A stretch of DNA of 64,000 nucleotides from Gammaproteobacteria bacterium (GTDB lineage Bacteria > Pseudomonadota > Gammaproteobacteria > Steroidobacterales > Steroidobacteraceae), in assembly GCA_025355645.1 (NCBI GenBank), contig JANXZG010000042.1:62001-126000 (forward strand). Direction: 5' to 3'. The notes under the pieces are model-generated. The model was not told the origin of the DNA. It saw nothing but the letters and a program-made list of their open reading frames with translations, and did not search any database. The position numbers and the translations under genes are program-made. Of this stretch, positions 1-8,839 are shown one piece after another (positions within the stretch are counted from its first letter, which is position 1; every line of letters starts with the position of its first letter).

Positions 1-311
1 CGTGCCGTCAGGAACTGCCGCTGCTGTCCTCTTACGCGACACAATATGCGCAGCGCGGCTTGACGATACTCGGCTTCAGCCTCGATGCGCCTGAGGATCT
101 GCCCAGGGTGCGCAAAATGGCTGAGGCGCTAAGCTTCCCGTCCGGTCTGGTCGCGGCATCCAGCCTGCCGGGATATGGTCGCATCTGGCATATCCCGGTC
201 AATTTCACGATCGACCGCAAGGGACTTCTGTACCAAAACGGATGGGACGACAAGGATGCGACCTGGACCGCAGAGCGGTTCAATCGCATCGTCCTGCCCT
301 TGCTGTCGTAA
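1..311 (+). CDS. Thioredoxin-like (TlpA/AhpC-TSA type) protein, C-terminal part
   Basis: Only the end of this gene lies in the window; it is open at the left edge in frame 3. The first residues read CRQELPLL, which fits the region just after a CxxC active site (the second cysteine plus an RxELP helix) in TlpA/ResA-like thiol-disulfide proteins. A cis-proline loop (HIPVNF) followed by TIDRKGLL matches the usual place for that motif. Only 9 bases separate its stop from the next gene, so it probably belongs to the same transcript. The N-terminus, including any signal peptide and the first active-site cysteine, cannot be seen, so its location and partner are unknown. Confidence 0.7.
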   Translation, partial: CRQELPLLSSYATQYAQRGLTILGFSLDAPEDLPRVRKMAEALSFPSGLVAASSLPGYGRIWHIPVNFTIDRKGLLYQNGWDDKDATWTAERFNRIVLPLLS

Positions 312-320
312 GCTAGCAAA

Positions 321-1622
321 ATGAATAATAATACTGGCCTTGGCACGGGCATGTTGGCTGCATATTTCATAACGGCCAACGCAGCTGCCGCAACGGCCCC
401 GGGGCATCCCATCGTATTGCATGCGGCGCGATTGCTGCAGGTCGCGAGCGGTCGCATGCTTGCCCCAGGCGAAATTCTGATCGATGGAGAGCGCATTATC
501 GCGGTGGGTGCCAGCGTCATTCGTCCGGCCGGCGCCGCACTGATCGATCTGGGCGATACGACGATGCTTCCAGGCCTGATCGATGTCCATGTCCACCTGT
601 TCCTGCACCCGGGCCCGGAGAGCCTGCAGACGGTGCAGGAGTCGGTCGCGCAGCGCACGATTCTTGCGACCCGGGCGGCCGAGGAAGATTTGCTTGCCGG
701 CTACACGGCCGAGCGCGACATGGGCACGGAAGGCGCGGGATCCGCCGATTCGGCGGTGCGCGATGCCATCAATGAGGGCCTGATCCGCGGGCCGAGGCTG
801 CGCATCAGTGGCAATGCGATCAGCATACTGGGCGGCCATGAGGATGCGATCGGATTCAACCCGGCTCTACATTTATTGCCGAACGCAACTTACGCCAATT
901 CAAGCGATGAACTGATCGGTGTGATTCGCCAGCAACGCAAGGAAGGAGCTGACTTCGTCAAGATCTACGAAACCGGCGCCGACCGGATGGCCGATGGTGC
1001 TCTGCATACTCCTTATCAATATACGAGCGCGCAACTGCGCGCGGCTGTCGAAGAAGCCGCGCGCCTCGGAACCGTGGTTGCCGTTCACGCGATGGGCGAG
1101 CCCGGCACCCATTACGCTGCAGAGGCGGGCGTGGCATCGATCGACCATGCGACGCAATTGAGCGATGCGACGATGGCATTGATGAAACAGAAGAAAATCC
1201 CGGCAGTGCCGACCTTTGCGATATTCGAAGCAAGCGTTCCCGCCGAGGGCGCCCCCGACCCGCAGCAGGATCGCGCACTGCTCGAGTTAAAAGTCAGCGA
1301 GTTCAGGAAGCAGCTGGCCGCCGGCATCCCGTTCGCGGTGGGCTCGGACGTCGGGCCGTTTGCGCATGGCACGCAGGCACGGGAGCTGGAACTGATGGTC
1401 AAGTACGGGATGCGGCCGCTCGCGGTGCTGCAGGCGGATATGCTGAACGGCGCCAGGCTGCTCGGCTGGGAGGGGCAAATCGGCGAGCTGCAACCGGGAT
1501 TCCTTGCCGACATCATTGCGGTGCCGGGTAACCCGCTCGATGACATCCACGTCGTTACGCAGGTGGCTTTTGTCATGAAGGGCGGTCACGTCGAGAGGTG
1601 GGTCGCTCCCGCCCCGCACTGA
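321..1622 (+). CDS. Secreted metal-dependent amidohydrolase (imidazolonepropionase/prolidase-like)
   Basis: A 433-residue amidohydrolase-superfamily protein. A hydrophobic, alanine-rich N-terminus (about residues 8-25) looks like a signal peptide, so the enzyme is probably periplasmic. Metal and catalytic motifs are present in the usual order: HVHL after LPGLID, a lysine in FVKIYE, histidines in AVHAMG and SIDHA, and aspartate in GSDVG. The C-terminus carries the typical GxLxPGFLADI segment. Family members hydrolyse C-N bonds in cyclic imides, dipeptides and similar compounds; the substrate here cannot be read from sequence. An internal ATG at 351 would still leave a signal peptide. The gene heads the tightly spaced operon that runs to the ureohydrolase, which suggests it trims a nitrogen-containing substrate before uptake (inference). 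Confidence 0.8.
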   Translation: MNNNTGLGTGMLAAYFITANAAAATAPGHPIVLHAARLLQVASGRMLAPGEILIDGERIIAVGASVIRPAGAALIDLGDTTMLPGLIDVHVHLFLHPGPESLQTVQESVAQRTILATRAAEEDLLAGYTAERDMGTEGAGSADSAVRDAINEGLIRGPRLRISGNAISILGGHEDAIGFNPALHLLPNATYANSSDELIGVIRQQRKEGADFVKIYETGADRMADGALHTPYQYTSAQLRAAVEEAARLGTVVAVHAMGEPGTHYAAEAGVASIDHATQLSDATMALMKQKKIPAVPTFAIFEASVPAEGAPDPQQDRALLELKVSEFRKQLAAGIPFAVGSDVGPFAHGTQARELELMVKYGMRPLAVLQADMLNGARLLGWEGQIGELQPGFLADIIAVPGNPLDDIHVVTQVAFVMKGGHVERWVAPAPH

Positions 1623-2476
1623 CCTTGTCCAGGAAACTCGTCCCGGCCTTTTTTGTCGTGCTGTGGTCCACCGGATTCATCGGCGCGAGATACGGCTTGC
1701 CATCCGCCGGGCCAATGACCTTCCTGGCGCTGCGCATGGCGCTCGCGAGCGCGCTGCTGTTGCTGTTTGCGCTGCTTACGCGTGCACCGTGGCCCGCGGA
1801 TGCACGTGCGATGGGGCACGTGATCGTTGCGGGCCTGCTCGTGCATGGCGGCTATCTGGGCGGCGTGTACGCCGCTATTGCCCGGGGCATGCCCGCCGGC
1901 ATGACCTCATTGATCGTCGGCATGCAACCTGTGGTGACGTCGATCCTGGCAATCCTGTTTCTCGATGAGCGGCTGATCGCGCGGCAATGGTGCGGACTTG
2001 CTCTCGGCGTGCTGGGCCTGCTCGTGGTGCTATGGGCGCGCATGTCACTCGCCTCCCTGACCTGGCAGACCGGGCTGCTCGCAGGCTTTGCCCTGCTGTG
2101 CATCAGCATCGGTACGGTGTACCAGAAGAAATACAACTCCGGCGCCGACCTGCGCACGGTCGGTGTGTTGCAATACGTCGCGGCCGGACTTTGCTATGCC
2201 GTGCTTGCATGCCTGTTCGAAACCCGCAGCATCGACTGGACACTGCCCTTCGTCCTGGCGATGGCGTGGTCCGTGCTACCCCTGTCCATTGGCGCAGCGG
2301 CGCTGCTGTACGTCATGATTCGTAACGATGCCGCCTCGCGTGTGTCGAGCCTGCTGTATCTGGTGCCGCCAGTCACCGCGCTGATCGCGTATTTTTGCTT
2401 TGGCGAGCAGCTCACCTTGCCAGCGATGAGCGGCATGGCGCTGGTCGCATTTGGCGTTGCGCTGGTCGTGGCCTGA
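1598..2476 (+). CDS. EamA (DMT) family permease
   Basis: A 292-residue protein made almost entirely of hydrophobic helices, about ten in two EamA halves. Typical sequences are WSTGFIGARYG near the N-terminus and FLDERL at the end of the first half, where drug/metabolite-transporter proteins usually have an LGE/LDE motif. It probably moves a metabolite across the inner membrane; the direction is unknown. No ATG lies near the start: GTG at 1598 (inside the end of the previous gene) and TTG at 1625 are the choices, neither with a clear ribosome site. Its TGA overlaps the next ATG by one base, which indicates translational coupling within the operon. Confidence 0.8.
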   Translation: MGRSRPALTLSRKLVPAFFVVLWSTGFIGARYGLPSAGPMTFLALRMALASALLLLFALLTRAPWPADARAMGHVIVAGLLVHGGYLGGVYAAIARGMPAGMTSLIVGMQPVVTSILAILFLDERLIARQWCGLALGVLGLLVVLWARMSLASLTWQTGLLAGFALLCISIGTVYQKKYNSGADLRTVGVLQYVAAGLCYAVLACLFETRSIDWTLPFVLAMAWSVLPLSIGAAALLYVMIRNDAASRVSSLLYLVPPVTALIAYFCFGEQLTLPAMSGMALVAFGVALVVA

Positions 2477-3768
2477 TGCGCGCCCTGAGTCTCAAGTCGC
2501 GCCAGGCCGTCGTCATTGCGCTGCTGTTCTGCGGCTACGGCGCCTATTACTTTTGCCGCGCCGATCTTTCCGTGGCGACACCGCTGATCATCGACGAATT
2601 AAGCCGCTCCGGAATGACCGCGGCCGAGGCCATGGCGAAGATTGGCGCCATCTCCTCCTACGGAATCCTCGCCTACGCGGTGTGCAAGTTTTTTCTGGCC
2701 GGACTCGGCGATCTGTGGGGCGGCAAGCCGAGCTTTTTGCTGGGCCTTGGCGGCGCGGTGATCTTCACATTGCTGTTCGCGGCTACCGGCATGTTGCCGA
2801 TCTTCACGCTGGCGTGGGTGGGCAATCGCATGGTGCAATCGATCGGCTGGGCCGGCCTGATTAAGGTCAGTTCACGTTGGTTCAATTTCAGCTCCTACGG
2901 CACGATCCTCGGCCTGTTGTCCTTGAGTTACCTCGTGGGGGATGCGCTCGCTCGGCAAACCATGGGCATGCTGATTGACCATGGCTACGGGTGGCGGACG
3001 TTGTTTTGGTATGCCGCCGGGGTCGCCGGAGTCATCTTCGTTGCTAATCTCCTGTTTTTGCATGAATCGCGCGTCAAGTTGGGATTTGCTGAGGCCGCCG
3101 TCAACCCGCAGAACCTGTTCGCCGCTGCCCGATCCACCACGGGCGCATCCTGGCAGACAAGCGTTTGGGCGCTACTCTTGCCGCTGCTGAAGAGCCGGGC
3201 GTTCCTGATGGTGTGCCTGCTATCGTTCGGTTGCACGATCGTGCGCGAAACATTCAACACCTGGACACCCGTATACCTGAAAAGCCATATCGGCTTCAGC
3301 TCCGGCCACGCCGGATCCTTGAGCGCGGTCTTTCCCGCGGTCGGCGCGGTGTCGGTATTGTCTTGCGGTTGGCTCAGCGATCGTATGGGCGTTAACGGCC
3401 GTGCATTGTTGATGATGATCGGCCTGACAGTCGCCACCGTGGCGCTGGTCGTACTGATGGGAGTGCCCGAGACACTCGCCGGCGCAATGCTGCCCATCGT
3501 CCTGATTGGCGTGGTCGCCTTTAGTTTGCTGGGGCCTTATTCTTATCTTGGCGGCGCCTATGCGCTCGATTTTGGCGGCGGTCGCGCGAGTGCAGCGTCC
3601 TCCGGCATCATCGACGGGGTTGGATATATAGGGGGCACGATGGCGGGCTATTTCGTCGCGCGCCTGTCGGCAGCCTTCGGCTGGCAGGGCGTGTTCCTGC
3701 TGCTCGCCGGGGTCTGCGCGCTCTCCGCACTGGCCGCTGCAGTGCTATACAGGATCAAGGCGCGATGA
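2476..3768 (+). CDS. MFS carrier of the organophosphate:phosphate antiporter (GlpT/UhpC) type
   Basis: A 430-residue, twelve-helix major facilitator protein. The start GYGAYYFCRADLSVATP followed by a long first loop and YGILAYAVCKFFLAGLGD resembles the GlpT/UhpT/UhpC subfamily, whose members exchange organic phosphates or sense them. Start: ATG at 2476 overlaps the stop of the EamA gene by one base, and the stop overlaps the next start (ATGA). Sitting directly before the TmpA/TmpB pair, it is the best candidate in the window for uptake of the phosphonate substrate; that assignment rests on family and neighbourhood only. Confidence 0.78.
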   Translation: MRALSLKSRQAVVIALLFCGYGAYYFCRADLSVATPLIIDELSRSGMTAAEAMAKIGAISSYGILAYAVCKFFLAGLGDLWGGKPSFLLGLGGAVIFTLLFAATGMLPIFTLAWVGNRMVQSIGWAGLIKVSSRWFNFSSYGTILGLLSLSYLVGDALARQTMGMLIDHGYGWRTLFWYAAGVAGVIFVANLLFLHESRVKLGFAEAAVNPQNLFAAARSTTGASWQTSVWALLLPLLKSRAFLMVCLLSFGCTIVRETFNTWTPVYLKSHIGFSSGHAGSLSAVFPAVGAVSVLSCGWLSDRMGVNGRALLMMIGLTVATVALVVLMGVPETLAGAMLPIVLIGVVAFSLLGPYSYLGGAYALDFGGGRASAASSGIIDGVGYIGGTMAGYFVARLSAAFGWQGVFLLLAGVCALSALAAAVLYRIKAR

Positions 3769-4892
3769 CTAACGATACCAGAGCGAAAGCGTTGTCCTTC
3801 CAGGCGGATTTACTGTCGGTCGTGTGGTCCGACGGACAGCAAAGTGACTTTGCGGCCCTCTGGCTTATCGACAATGACCCGCTTCACCGCGAGCCCCATA
3901 GCGGCCAGCGCCTGATCGATGTGGCGGATTTGCCGGATGCGCCGAAAATTCGCGATGCCACCCTGAAGGATGCGCACGTGCTGATCGAATGGCACGACAG
4001 GGCGGCGCCGACCTCTATTTCAATTTCCTGGCTCGCGCTTCAGCGCGACCGGCCCGCAGCTGGTTCGGCGCGACCCGTGAGGCTATGGGGTGATGCGGCA
4101 GGCATGGATGCGCGCCAGGATTTCGAATGGCTGACGGCCACCGAGCTTCGGGAAAGCGGCGTTAATGCCGCGCGCTGGTTTCGCCGCCTGGGAAGCGAGG
4201 GGCTTGCGTTTGTCTCCGCGGTGCCAGCGCGGGATGGCGCGATTCTGGAGGCGGTTGCGCCGATCGGTCTGGTGCAGGAAACGAATTACGGACGAGTGTT
4301 CGACGTGCGCTCGGTTGCCAAAGCGGAAAACCTCGCCTACACCGATCTGGGCCTCGGCCTTCACACCGACAATCCCTATCGCGATCCGGTGCCTGGCTTC
4401 CAGGTGCTGCATTGTCTGCTTCCGGCTGCCGACGGCGGCGACAACTTGTTTGCCGATTCCTTTGCCATCGCCGAGCACCTGCGCCAGGTGCATCCGGAAG
4501 CCTTTGTGATCCTCACGCAAAATGCCGTGCCTTTCCATTATCACGCCAGGGACGTTGAGCTTTACTCCGAAAAGCCGATGATACAACTCGGGCTGCAGCA
4601 CGAGGTCATCGCGGTGCATTACAACAATCGCTCCATCGCACCGCTGCCGCCCTCGGCGCCGGGTGTGACAGATTACTACGAGGCCTACCGGTGCTTCGCA
4701 TGGCACTTGCGCCAGGCACAGTTTCAGCTGCGCATGCGCATGGACAAGGGCGACATGGTGGTGTTCGACAATTGGCGTGTGTTGCACGCGCGCACCTCTT
4801 TTTCGGCCGCGCGCCACCTGCAGGGATGCTATTTAACCAAGGACAGTGTCTACAGTCGTGTTGCACTGGAGAGCAGGCATGAAGACATTTGA
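3765..4892 (+). CDS. tmpA: 2-trimethylaminoethylphosphonate dioxygenase (TmpA-like, gamma-butyrobetaine-hydroxylase fold)
   Basis: A 375-residue Fe(II)/2-oxoglutarate dioxygenase of the TauD/gamma-butyrobetaine hydroxylase family. Iron ligands are visible as H200-T-D202 in LGLHTDNPYRDP and H341 in RVLHART. Residues about 10-95 correspond to the DUF971-like N-terminal domain, but the cysteines that hold zinc there in butyrobetaine hydroxylases are replaced (WLIDNDPLHREPHSGQR). The family was long annotated as butyrobetaine hydroxylase; TmpA instead hydroxylates 2-(trimethylammonio)ethylphosphonate at C1, and TmpB then cleaves the product. The adjacent HD-domain gene, overlapping by 14 bases, is the reason for preferring TmpA here. 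No carnitine genes are nearby. The exact substrate (trimethyl or less methylated phosphonate) is inferred. Confidence 0.75.
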   Translation: MTNDTRAKALSFQADLLSVVWSDGQQSDFAALWLIDNDPLHREPHSGQRLIDVADLPDAPKIRDATLKDAHVLIEWHDRAAPTSISISWLALQRDRPAAGSARPVRLWGDAAGMDARQDFEWLTATELRESGVNAARWFRRLGSEGLAFVSAVPARDGAILEAVAPIGLVQETNYGRVFDVRSVAKAENLAYTDLGLGLHTDNPYRDPVPGFQVLHCLLPAADGGDNLFADSFAIAEHLRQVHPEAFVILTQNAVPFHYHARDVELYSEKPMIQLGLQHEVIAVHYNNRSIAPLPPSAPGVTDYYEAYRCFAWHLRQAQFQLRMRMDKGDMVVFDNWRVLHARTSFSAARHLQGCYLTKDSVYSRVALESRHEDI

Positions 4893-5424
4893 AGAGATAG
4901 CCAGTTTGTTCAGCCGCCACGGTGGCGGGGCGTATTTCGGCGAGGCAGTCACGCAGCTCGATCACGCGTTGCAGGCCGCCCATTTTGCCGCCGCGGATGG
5001 GGCGGCGGACGAACTGGTGGTTGCGGCGCTGCTGCACGACGTCGGGCACCTGCTGCAGGCAACCCCTGACGATCTTGCCGACTGGCATACCGATGCGCGG
5101 CATGAAGTGGAGGGTGCAACATGGCTAGCCAAGCGTTTTCCGCGCGAAATTTCTGAGTCCGTGCGTTTGCATGTGCCGGCCAAGCGCTACCTGTGCGCCA
5201 CGGATCCGGCCTATATGGCGGTGCTCAGCGAGGCATCGATCGTGACGCTGAGGTTGCAGGGTGGCCCGATGTCTGCCGCGCAGGTCGCGCAGTTCGAGAC
5301 GGAACCCTTTCACACCGAGGCCCTGCAAGTGCGGCGCTGCGATGACCGGGGTAAAATGGCCGGACTGAAGGTGCGCGGACTGGCCGATTATCGCCTGCTG
5401 GTGCAGCGTTTTGCGCCGGCCTAA
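4879..5424 (+). CDS. tmpB: HD-domain mixed-valent di-iron oxygenase (TmpB/PhnZ-like), C-P bond cleaving
   Basis: A 181-residue HD-domain protein. Start ATG 4879 is preceded by GAGCAGG and lies inside the end of tmpA. Residues Y19, E22, H29, H53-D54, H75, H98 and D155 have almost the same spacing as the gating pair and iron ligands I recall for PhnZ (Y24, E27, H34, H58-D59, H80, H104, D161). PhnZ and TmpB are myo-inositol-oxygenase-like di-iron enzymes that oxidise an alpha-hydroxyphosphonate and release phosphate. For TmpB the other product is glycine betaine. Together with tmpA this makes a two-step oxidative phosphonate pathway without C-P lyase. The gene is full length for the family. Confidence 0.8.
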   Translation: MKTFEEIASLFSRHGGGAYFGEAVTQLDHALQAAHFAAADGAADELVVAALLHDVGHLLQATPDDLADWHTDARHEVEGATWLAKRFPREISESVRLHVPAKRYLCATDPAYMAVLSEASIVTLRLQGGPMSAAQVAQFETEPFHTEALQVRRCDDRGKMAGLKVRGLADYRLLVQRFAPA

Positions 5425-5442
5425 AACGCATCGGAGCGATCC

Positions 5443-6180
5443 ATGAGCAATGATTTTGTAGCAGTCGGCCGGGCGCAGGGCGCGAACGCCGATATATTAG
5501 CCCGCGGGTTCACGCGCCGGCCGTTGCCGCTCGATACCGCGGTCGCGCGGGCACTTGCGGATCTTGCGCATGCCGCCTGGCAGATGCCGCGGGATCAGTA
5601 TTACGAAACCGGCGACCGGTTCCGCTCGCTGAACCGGTTTAAGGCCGAGATTTTTAAGGACGGTGTGCACATTCAGCGCTGTGACGACGGCACGCCGTAT
5701 GTGCAGCTGGAGAAATATAATCCCTCGCTGCCCGGTACCCAGCGTGAATACCAGCCGTTGCCTGACGCGGTGGTCGACTCGGCGGGGATCCGCAAGCTCA
5801 TGGCCTATCACCTGATGTACCTGCCGCTGTCCGAGCCGGGTATTCGCTATGCGGTCAACCTGCATGTGCTTCGATTCGCCGCTACCCCGGGTCGCCCAGC
5901 GGATACGAGCCCGCCCGGATTGCACAAGGATGGCGAGAAATATCTCGCGACGCATCTGCTGGCGCGCAGCGGCGTCGTGGGCGGAGAGGTGGCTATCACC
6001 GACAATCAGCGCACGGAACTCGATCGCTTTACGATGCGCGAGATGGGCGAGTGCTACGCCTTTGACGATGATCGGATCTGGCACATGTTGACGCCAGTTC
6101 ACGCCGCCCCGGGCGCGAGCTTCGGGTATCGCGACACGCTTGCGTTCGACATGCTGCCGGAAGGCTGGAAACCCAGTTGA
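5443..6180 (+). CDS. 2OG-Fe(II) dioxygenase of the PF10014 (isoleucine dioxygenase-like) family
   Basis: A 245-residue protein with the marks of the 2OG-Fe_Oxy_2 family: H161-K-D163-G in PPGLHKDGEKY, H214 in RIWHMLTPV and R230 in GYRDTLAF, the likely 2-oxoglutarate arginine. Known members hydroxylate free aliphatic amino acids such as isoleucine. Start ATG 5443 has GGAGCG about nine bases upstream and follows tmpB by 18 bases. The last four bases overlap the start of the FAD enzyme (TTGA), so the two are probably made together. Its substrate is not known; the presence of a ureohydrolase five genes on raises the possibility of a guanidino amino acid, but this is speculation. Confidence 0.78.
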   Translation: MSNDFVAVGRAQGANADILARGFTRRPLPLDTAVARALADLAHAAWQMPRDQYYETGDRFRSLNRFKAEIFKDGVHIQRCDDGTPYVQLEKYNPSLPGTQREYQPLPDAVVDSAGIRKLMAYHLMYLPLSEPGIRYAVNLHVLRFAATPGRPADTSPPGLHKDGEKYLATHLLARSGVVGGEVAITDNQRTELDRFTMREMGECYAFDDDRIWHMLTPVHAAPGASFGYRDTLAFDMLPEGWKPS

Positions 6181-7544
6181 CCAAGAAGGTTCTGGAGGCT
6201 GCGCGCTCGGTCGATGTGATCCTGGAAACCGACGTGCTGGTCGTGGGCAGCGGGCCTGGCGGCCTGTCCGCGGCGCTCGCCGCGGCCCGTGCCGGGGCGA
6301 GCACCGCGCTGCTTGAGCGCAATGGCTGCTTCGGCGGCAACATCACGCAGGTTGGCGTCGAGGGATTTGCCTGGTATCGCCACGAGCATACGGTCGATTG
6401 CGAAGGCATAGGCATCGAATTCGAGCAGCGCGCCAAGGCGATGGGCGCCGCCATGCCGGAGCCCCAGTCCCTGAGTCACGCGCTGGACGCAGAGATGTTT
6501 AAGTGGGTCGCGGACGTGCTCGTGCAGGAGGCAGACATCCGGCCGCTGCTGCATCGGTTGTGCGTCGCCCCGATTGTCGAGAACGGCGTGATCTGCGGCG
6601 TTATCACCGAGAGCAAGGCGGGTCGCGAGGCGATCCTGGCGAAGCGGGTCATTGATGCGACGGGCGATGCCGATGTGGCGGCGAGGGCCGGCGCACCGAC
6701 TTTCAAGCTGCCGAAGAACGAGATGATGTCGGTTTCGGTCATGTTCTCGATGAATGGGGTCAACAAGCGCCGCTTCATCGATGCGGTCAAGGCCGATCCG
6801 CAGACTTACGCTGACTGGGGCGGAAACGGCGAATGGAATTACCAGACGACCGGCAAGGAAGACAAGCTGTTTTCGCCGTTCCTGCGCAAGCCGTTCAAGC
6901 AGGCGCTGGATGCGGGCCTGATCCCGCAGAACCTCAAGACGATTGCCGGCACCTGGGGCTCGGTCACTGATCAGGGGGACCTGACGTACCTGAACCTGGT
7001 GCATATCCCCGAGCTCGATGGCACGGACCCGAACGATCTGACCGTTGGCGAGATGCGCGGCCGGCGTGAGGCGATCCATGCGCTCGAGGCGCTGCGGGGA
7101 TACATGCCCGGGTGCGAGCAGGCGAAGCTGCGCAACTTTGGCATGACGCTTGGTGTCCGCGACACCCGCAAGATCGATGCGCAGTACAACTTGACTGGCA
7201 ACGACGTGCGCGAGCAGGGACGCTTTGATGATGCGATCGGTATTTTCCCCGAATTCATCGATGGCTATGGGGTGCTGATCCTGCCGACGACGGGCCGTTA
7301 CTGGCAGCTTCCGTACCGCGCGCTGGTGCCAAAGGGAGTCGCTAACCTGCTGGTCGCGGGCCGCTGCATCGGCGGGGACAAGATTTCCCATGCTTCCGCA
7401 CGCAACATGATGTGCTGCGCGGTGGCCGGGCAGGGCGCTGGCGTCGCGGCCGCCGTATCGATCCAGCGGGATGAAGGATTTGGGCAGCTGAACATTGACG
7501 CTGTGCATAAAGAGCTTGCACGCCAGGGCGCGCGCTTCCGGTGA
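6177..7544 (+). CDS. FAD-dependent oxidoreductase (PF12831 type)
   Basis: A 455-residue flavoprotein. The dinucleotide-binding motif is at residues 21-29 (LVVGSGPGG) with ALLERNGCFGGN following, and a second FAD contact near the C-terminus (LLVAGRCIGGD). This layout is typical of the FAD_oxidored family, whose members are mostly uncharacterised. Start is TTG at 6177, overlapping the stop of the dioxygenase gene; no better start lies close by. Coupling to the dioxygenase suggests it oxidises the hydroxylated product, for example alcohol to ketone, or removes an amino group. That role is inference; the reaction cannot be derived from sequence. Confidence 0.75.
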   Translation: MTKKVLEAARSVDVILETDVLVVGSGPGGLSAALAAARAGASTALLERNGCFGGNITQVGVEGFAWYRHEHTVDCEGIGIEFEQRAKAMGAAMPEPQSLSHALDAEMFKWVADVLVQEADIRPLLHRLCVAPIVENGVICGVITESKAGREAILAKRVIDATGDADVAARAGAPTFKLPKNEMMSVSVMFSMNGVNKRRFIDAVKADPQTYADWGGNGEWNYQTTGKEDKLFSPFLRKPFKQALDAGLIPQNLKTIAGTWGSVTDQGDLTYLNLVHIPELDGTDPNDLTVGEMRGRREAIHALEALRGYMPGCEQAKLRNFGMTLGVRDTRKIDAQYNLTGNDVREQGRFDDAIGIFPEFIDGYGVLILPTTGRYWQLPYRALVPKGVANLLVAGRCIGGDKISHASARNMMCCAVAGQGAGVAAAVSIQRDEGFGQLNIDAVHKELARQGARFR

Positions 7545-8827
7545 TGCAGGCCCCGCGCACCGCTCCGGCGTCCCCGTTGCGATGGCTGGTGCTTGCGGTG
7601 GCCGCGATCGCTGTTTCCAGCAGTTATTACGAGTCCGATGTGATTGGCTCAGTCGCGGACCTGCTCGGGCGCCAGCGCGGCTTCAGCCAGTCGCAGATCG
7701 GCATGCTGAATGCGGTCATGGCCTATCCGAATGTCGCGCTCGCGCTGATCAACGGCGTGCTGATCGACCGCTTTGGCGCTGCGCGCATGTCCCTCTGGGC
7801 TGCCGCGATTGGCGTCGCGGGTGCGGCGCTGACCGCCTTCGGCCAGCCCTATGAGACGATGGTTGCGGGCCGCTTTTTGTTCGGCATCAGTGAAGGCGCC
7901 ATTTTCATCGCGCTGCTCGCAGGCATAGCACAATGGTTCCCGCGCACCGGCATTGCCCTGGCCGCCGCGCTTTACCTGAGCCTCGCGCGTGTCGGCTCCT
8001 ACGCCGAGAATTCGTCGCCCGTGTGGGCGCATTCCGCGTTCGAGCGCGGCTGGCAGGCACCGCTGTGGCTGGGCGCCGGCATCACGGTGCTGGGCCTCGG
8101 CGCGGCGCTGGTCTATTATTGCATCGATCGCCGCTACCGGGCCGCCGCCGGAGCCGCAGTCGGATCGGATCGCTTCGCGTGGCGCGACCTGCTCAAGTTC
8201 GATTCGTCGTACTGGTACATCCTTGGCGTGCATGTGCTGTATGCCGCGGTCTTTTTTCCGTTCCGGCAAACCTTTGCGGTCGAATATTTCCAGCACGTCA
8301 AGGGACTGACCCTGCAACAAGCGGGCTATTTCAATAGCCTGGTTTTTCTCGCAGCGATCTTCGCAACACCGCTGTTCGGGTTACTCGCCGATCGGCTGGG
8401 ACATCGCGCGTTGATGCTGGTGCTTGGGACAGTGCTACTGCCGCTGAGCTTTGTCGTGCTCGGGGTCACGACGTACAGCCTGTGGGTCACGACCGTCATG
8501 ATCGGGGTCAGCTGGTCGCTGGTGCCGGCAGTGATTTGGCCGGCGACCACGCTGATCGTCGCACCGCGCCGCTTAGGCTCAGCCCTCGGACTCATCACGC
8601 TGATCCAGGCGCTCGGCATTGCGCTCTCCAACCATGCCGCAGGCGCCCTGGCGGACCTGGCCCATGCCGGTGCCCGGAACCCGGCGGGCTATTCGGCCAT
8701 GCTATGGTTCTTCTTTCTTATTAGCTTGCTTGCCTTGTCGTCCGCGTTGCTGTTGTGGCGGCGTGAAGCCGGGCCCGAGGGCCATGGGCTCGAGGATGCG
8801 CGCAAGCTGACACACGCGGTCGCTTGA
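7544..8827 (+). CDS. MFS transporter
   Basis: A 427-residue major facilitator protein with about twelve hydrophobic helices. After the first helix comes a short periplasmic loop, and the loop between helices 2 and 3 carries GVLIDRFGAARMS, the family's usual G-x3-D-R motif; the same pattern recurs in the second half (LADRLGHRA). ATG 7544 overlaps the stop of the FAD oxidoreductase by one base; GTG 7541 is an equally close alternative. It is the third permease in this operon. The substrate is unknown; the context suggests either the compound degraded by the dioxygenase/FAD pair or a product being exported. Confidence 0.75.
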   Translation: MQAPRTAPASPLRWLVLAVAAIAVSSSYYESDVIGSVADLLGRQRGFSQSQIGMLNAVMAYPNVALALINGVLIDRFGAARMSLWAAAIGVAGAALTAFGQPYETMVAGRFLFGISEGAIFIALLAGIAQWFPRTGIALAAALYLSLARVGSYAENSSPVWAHSAFERGWQAPLWLGAGITVLGLGAALVYYCIDRRYRAAAGAAVGSDRFAWRDLLKFDSSYWYILGVHVLYAAVFFPFRQTFAVEYFQHVKGLTLQQAGYFNSLVFLAAIFATPLFGLLADRLGHRALMLVLGTVLLPLSFVVLGVTTYSLWVTTVMIGVSWSLVPAVIWPATTLIVAPRRLGSALGLITLIQALGIALSNHAAGALADLAHAGARNPAGYSAMLWFFFLISLLALSSALLLWRREAGPEGHGLEDARKLTHAVA

Positions 8828-8839
8828 GGTGAACTAGGC

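Noticed and set aside
3765..4892. Gamma-butyrobetaine hydroxylase for carnitine synthesis
   Set aside because: No other carnitine gene is present, and the adjacent PhnZ/TmpB-type oxygenase with overlapping start favours phosphonate hydroxylation.
6099..7508. 469-codon open frame on the minus strand opposite the FAD oxidoreductase gene
   Set aside because: It mirrors a convincing flavoprotein gene, has no recognisable domain and reflects high-GC antisense openness.
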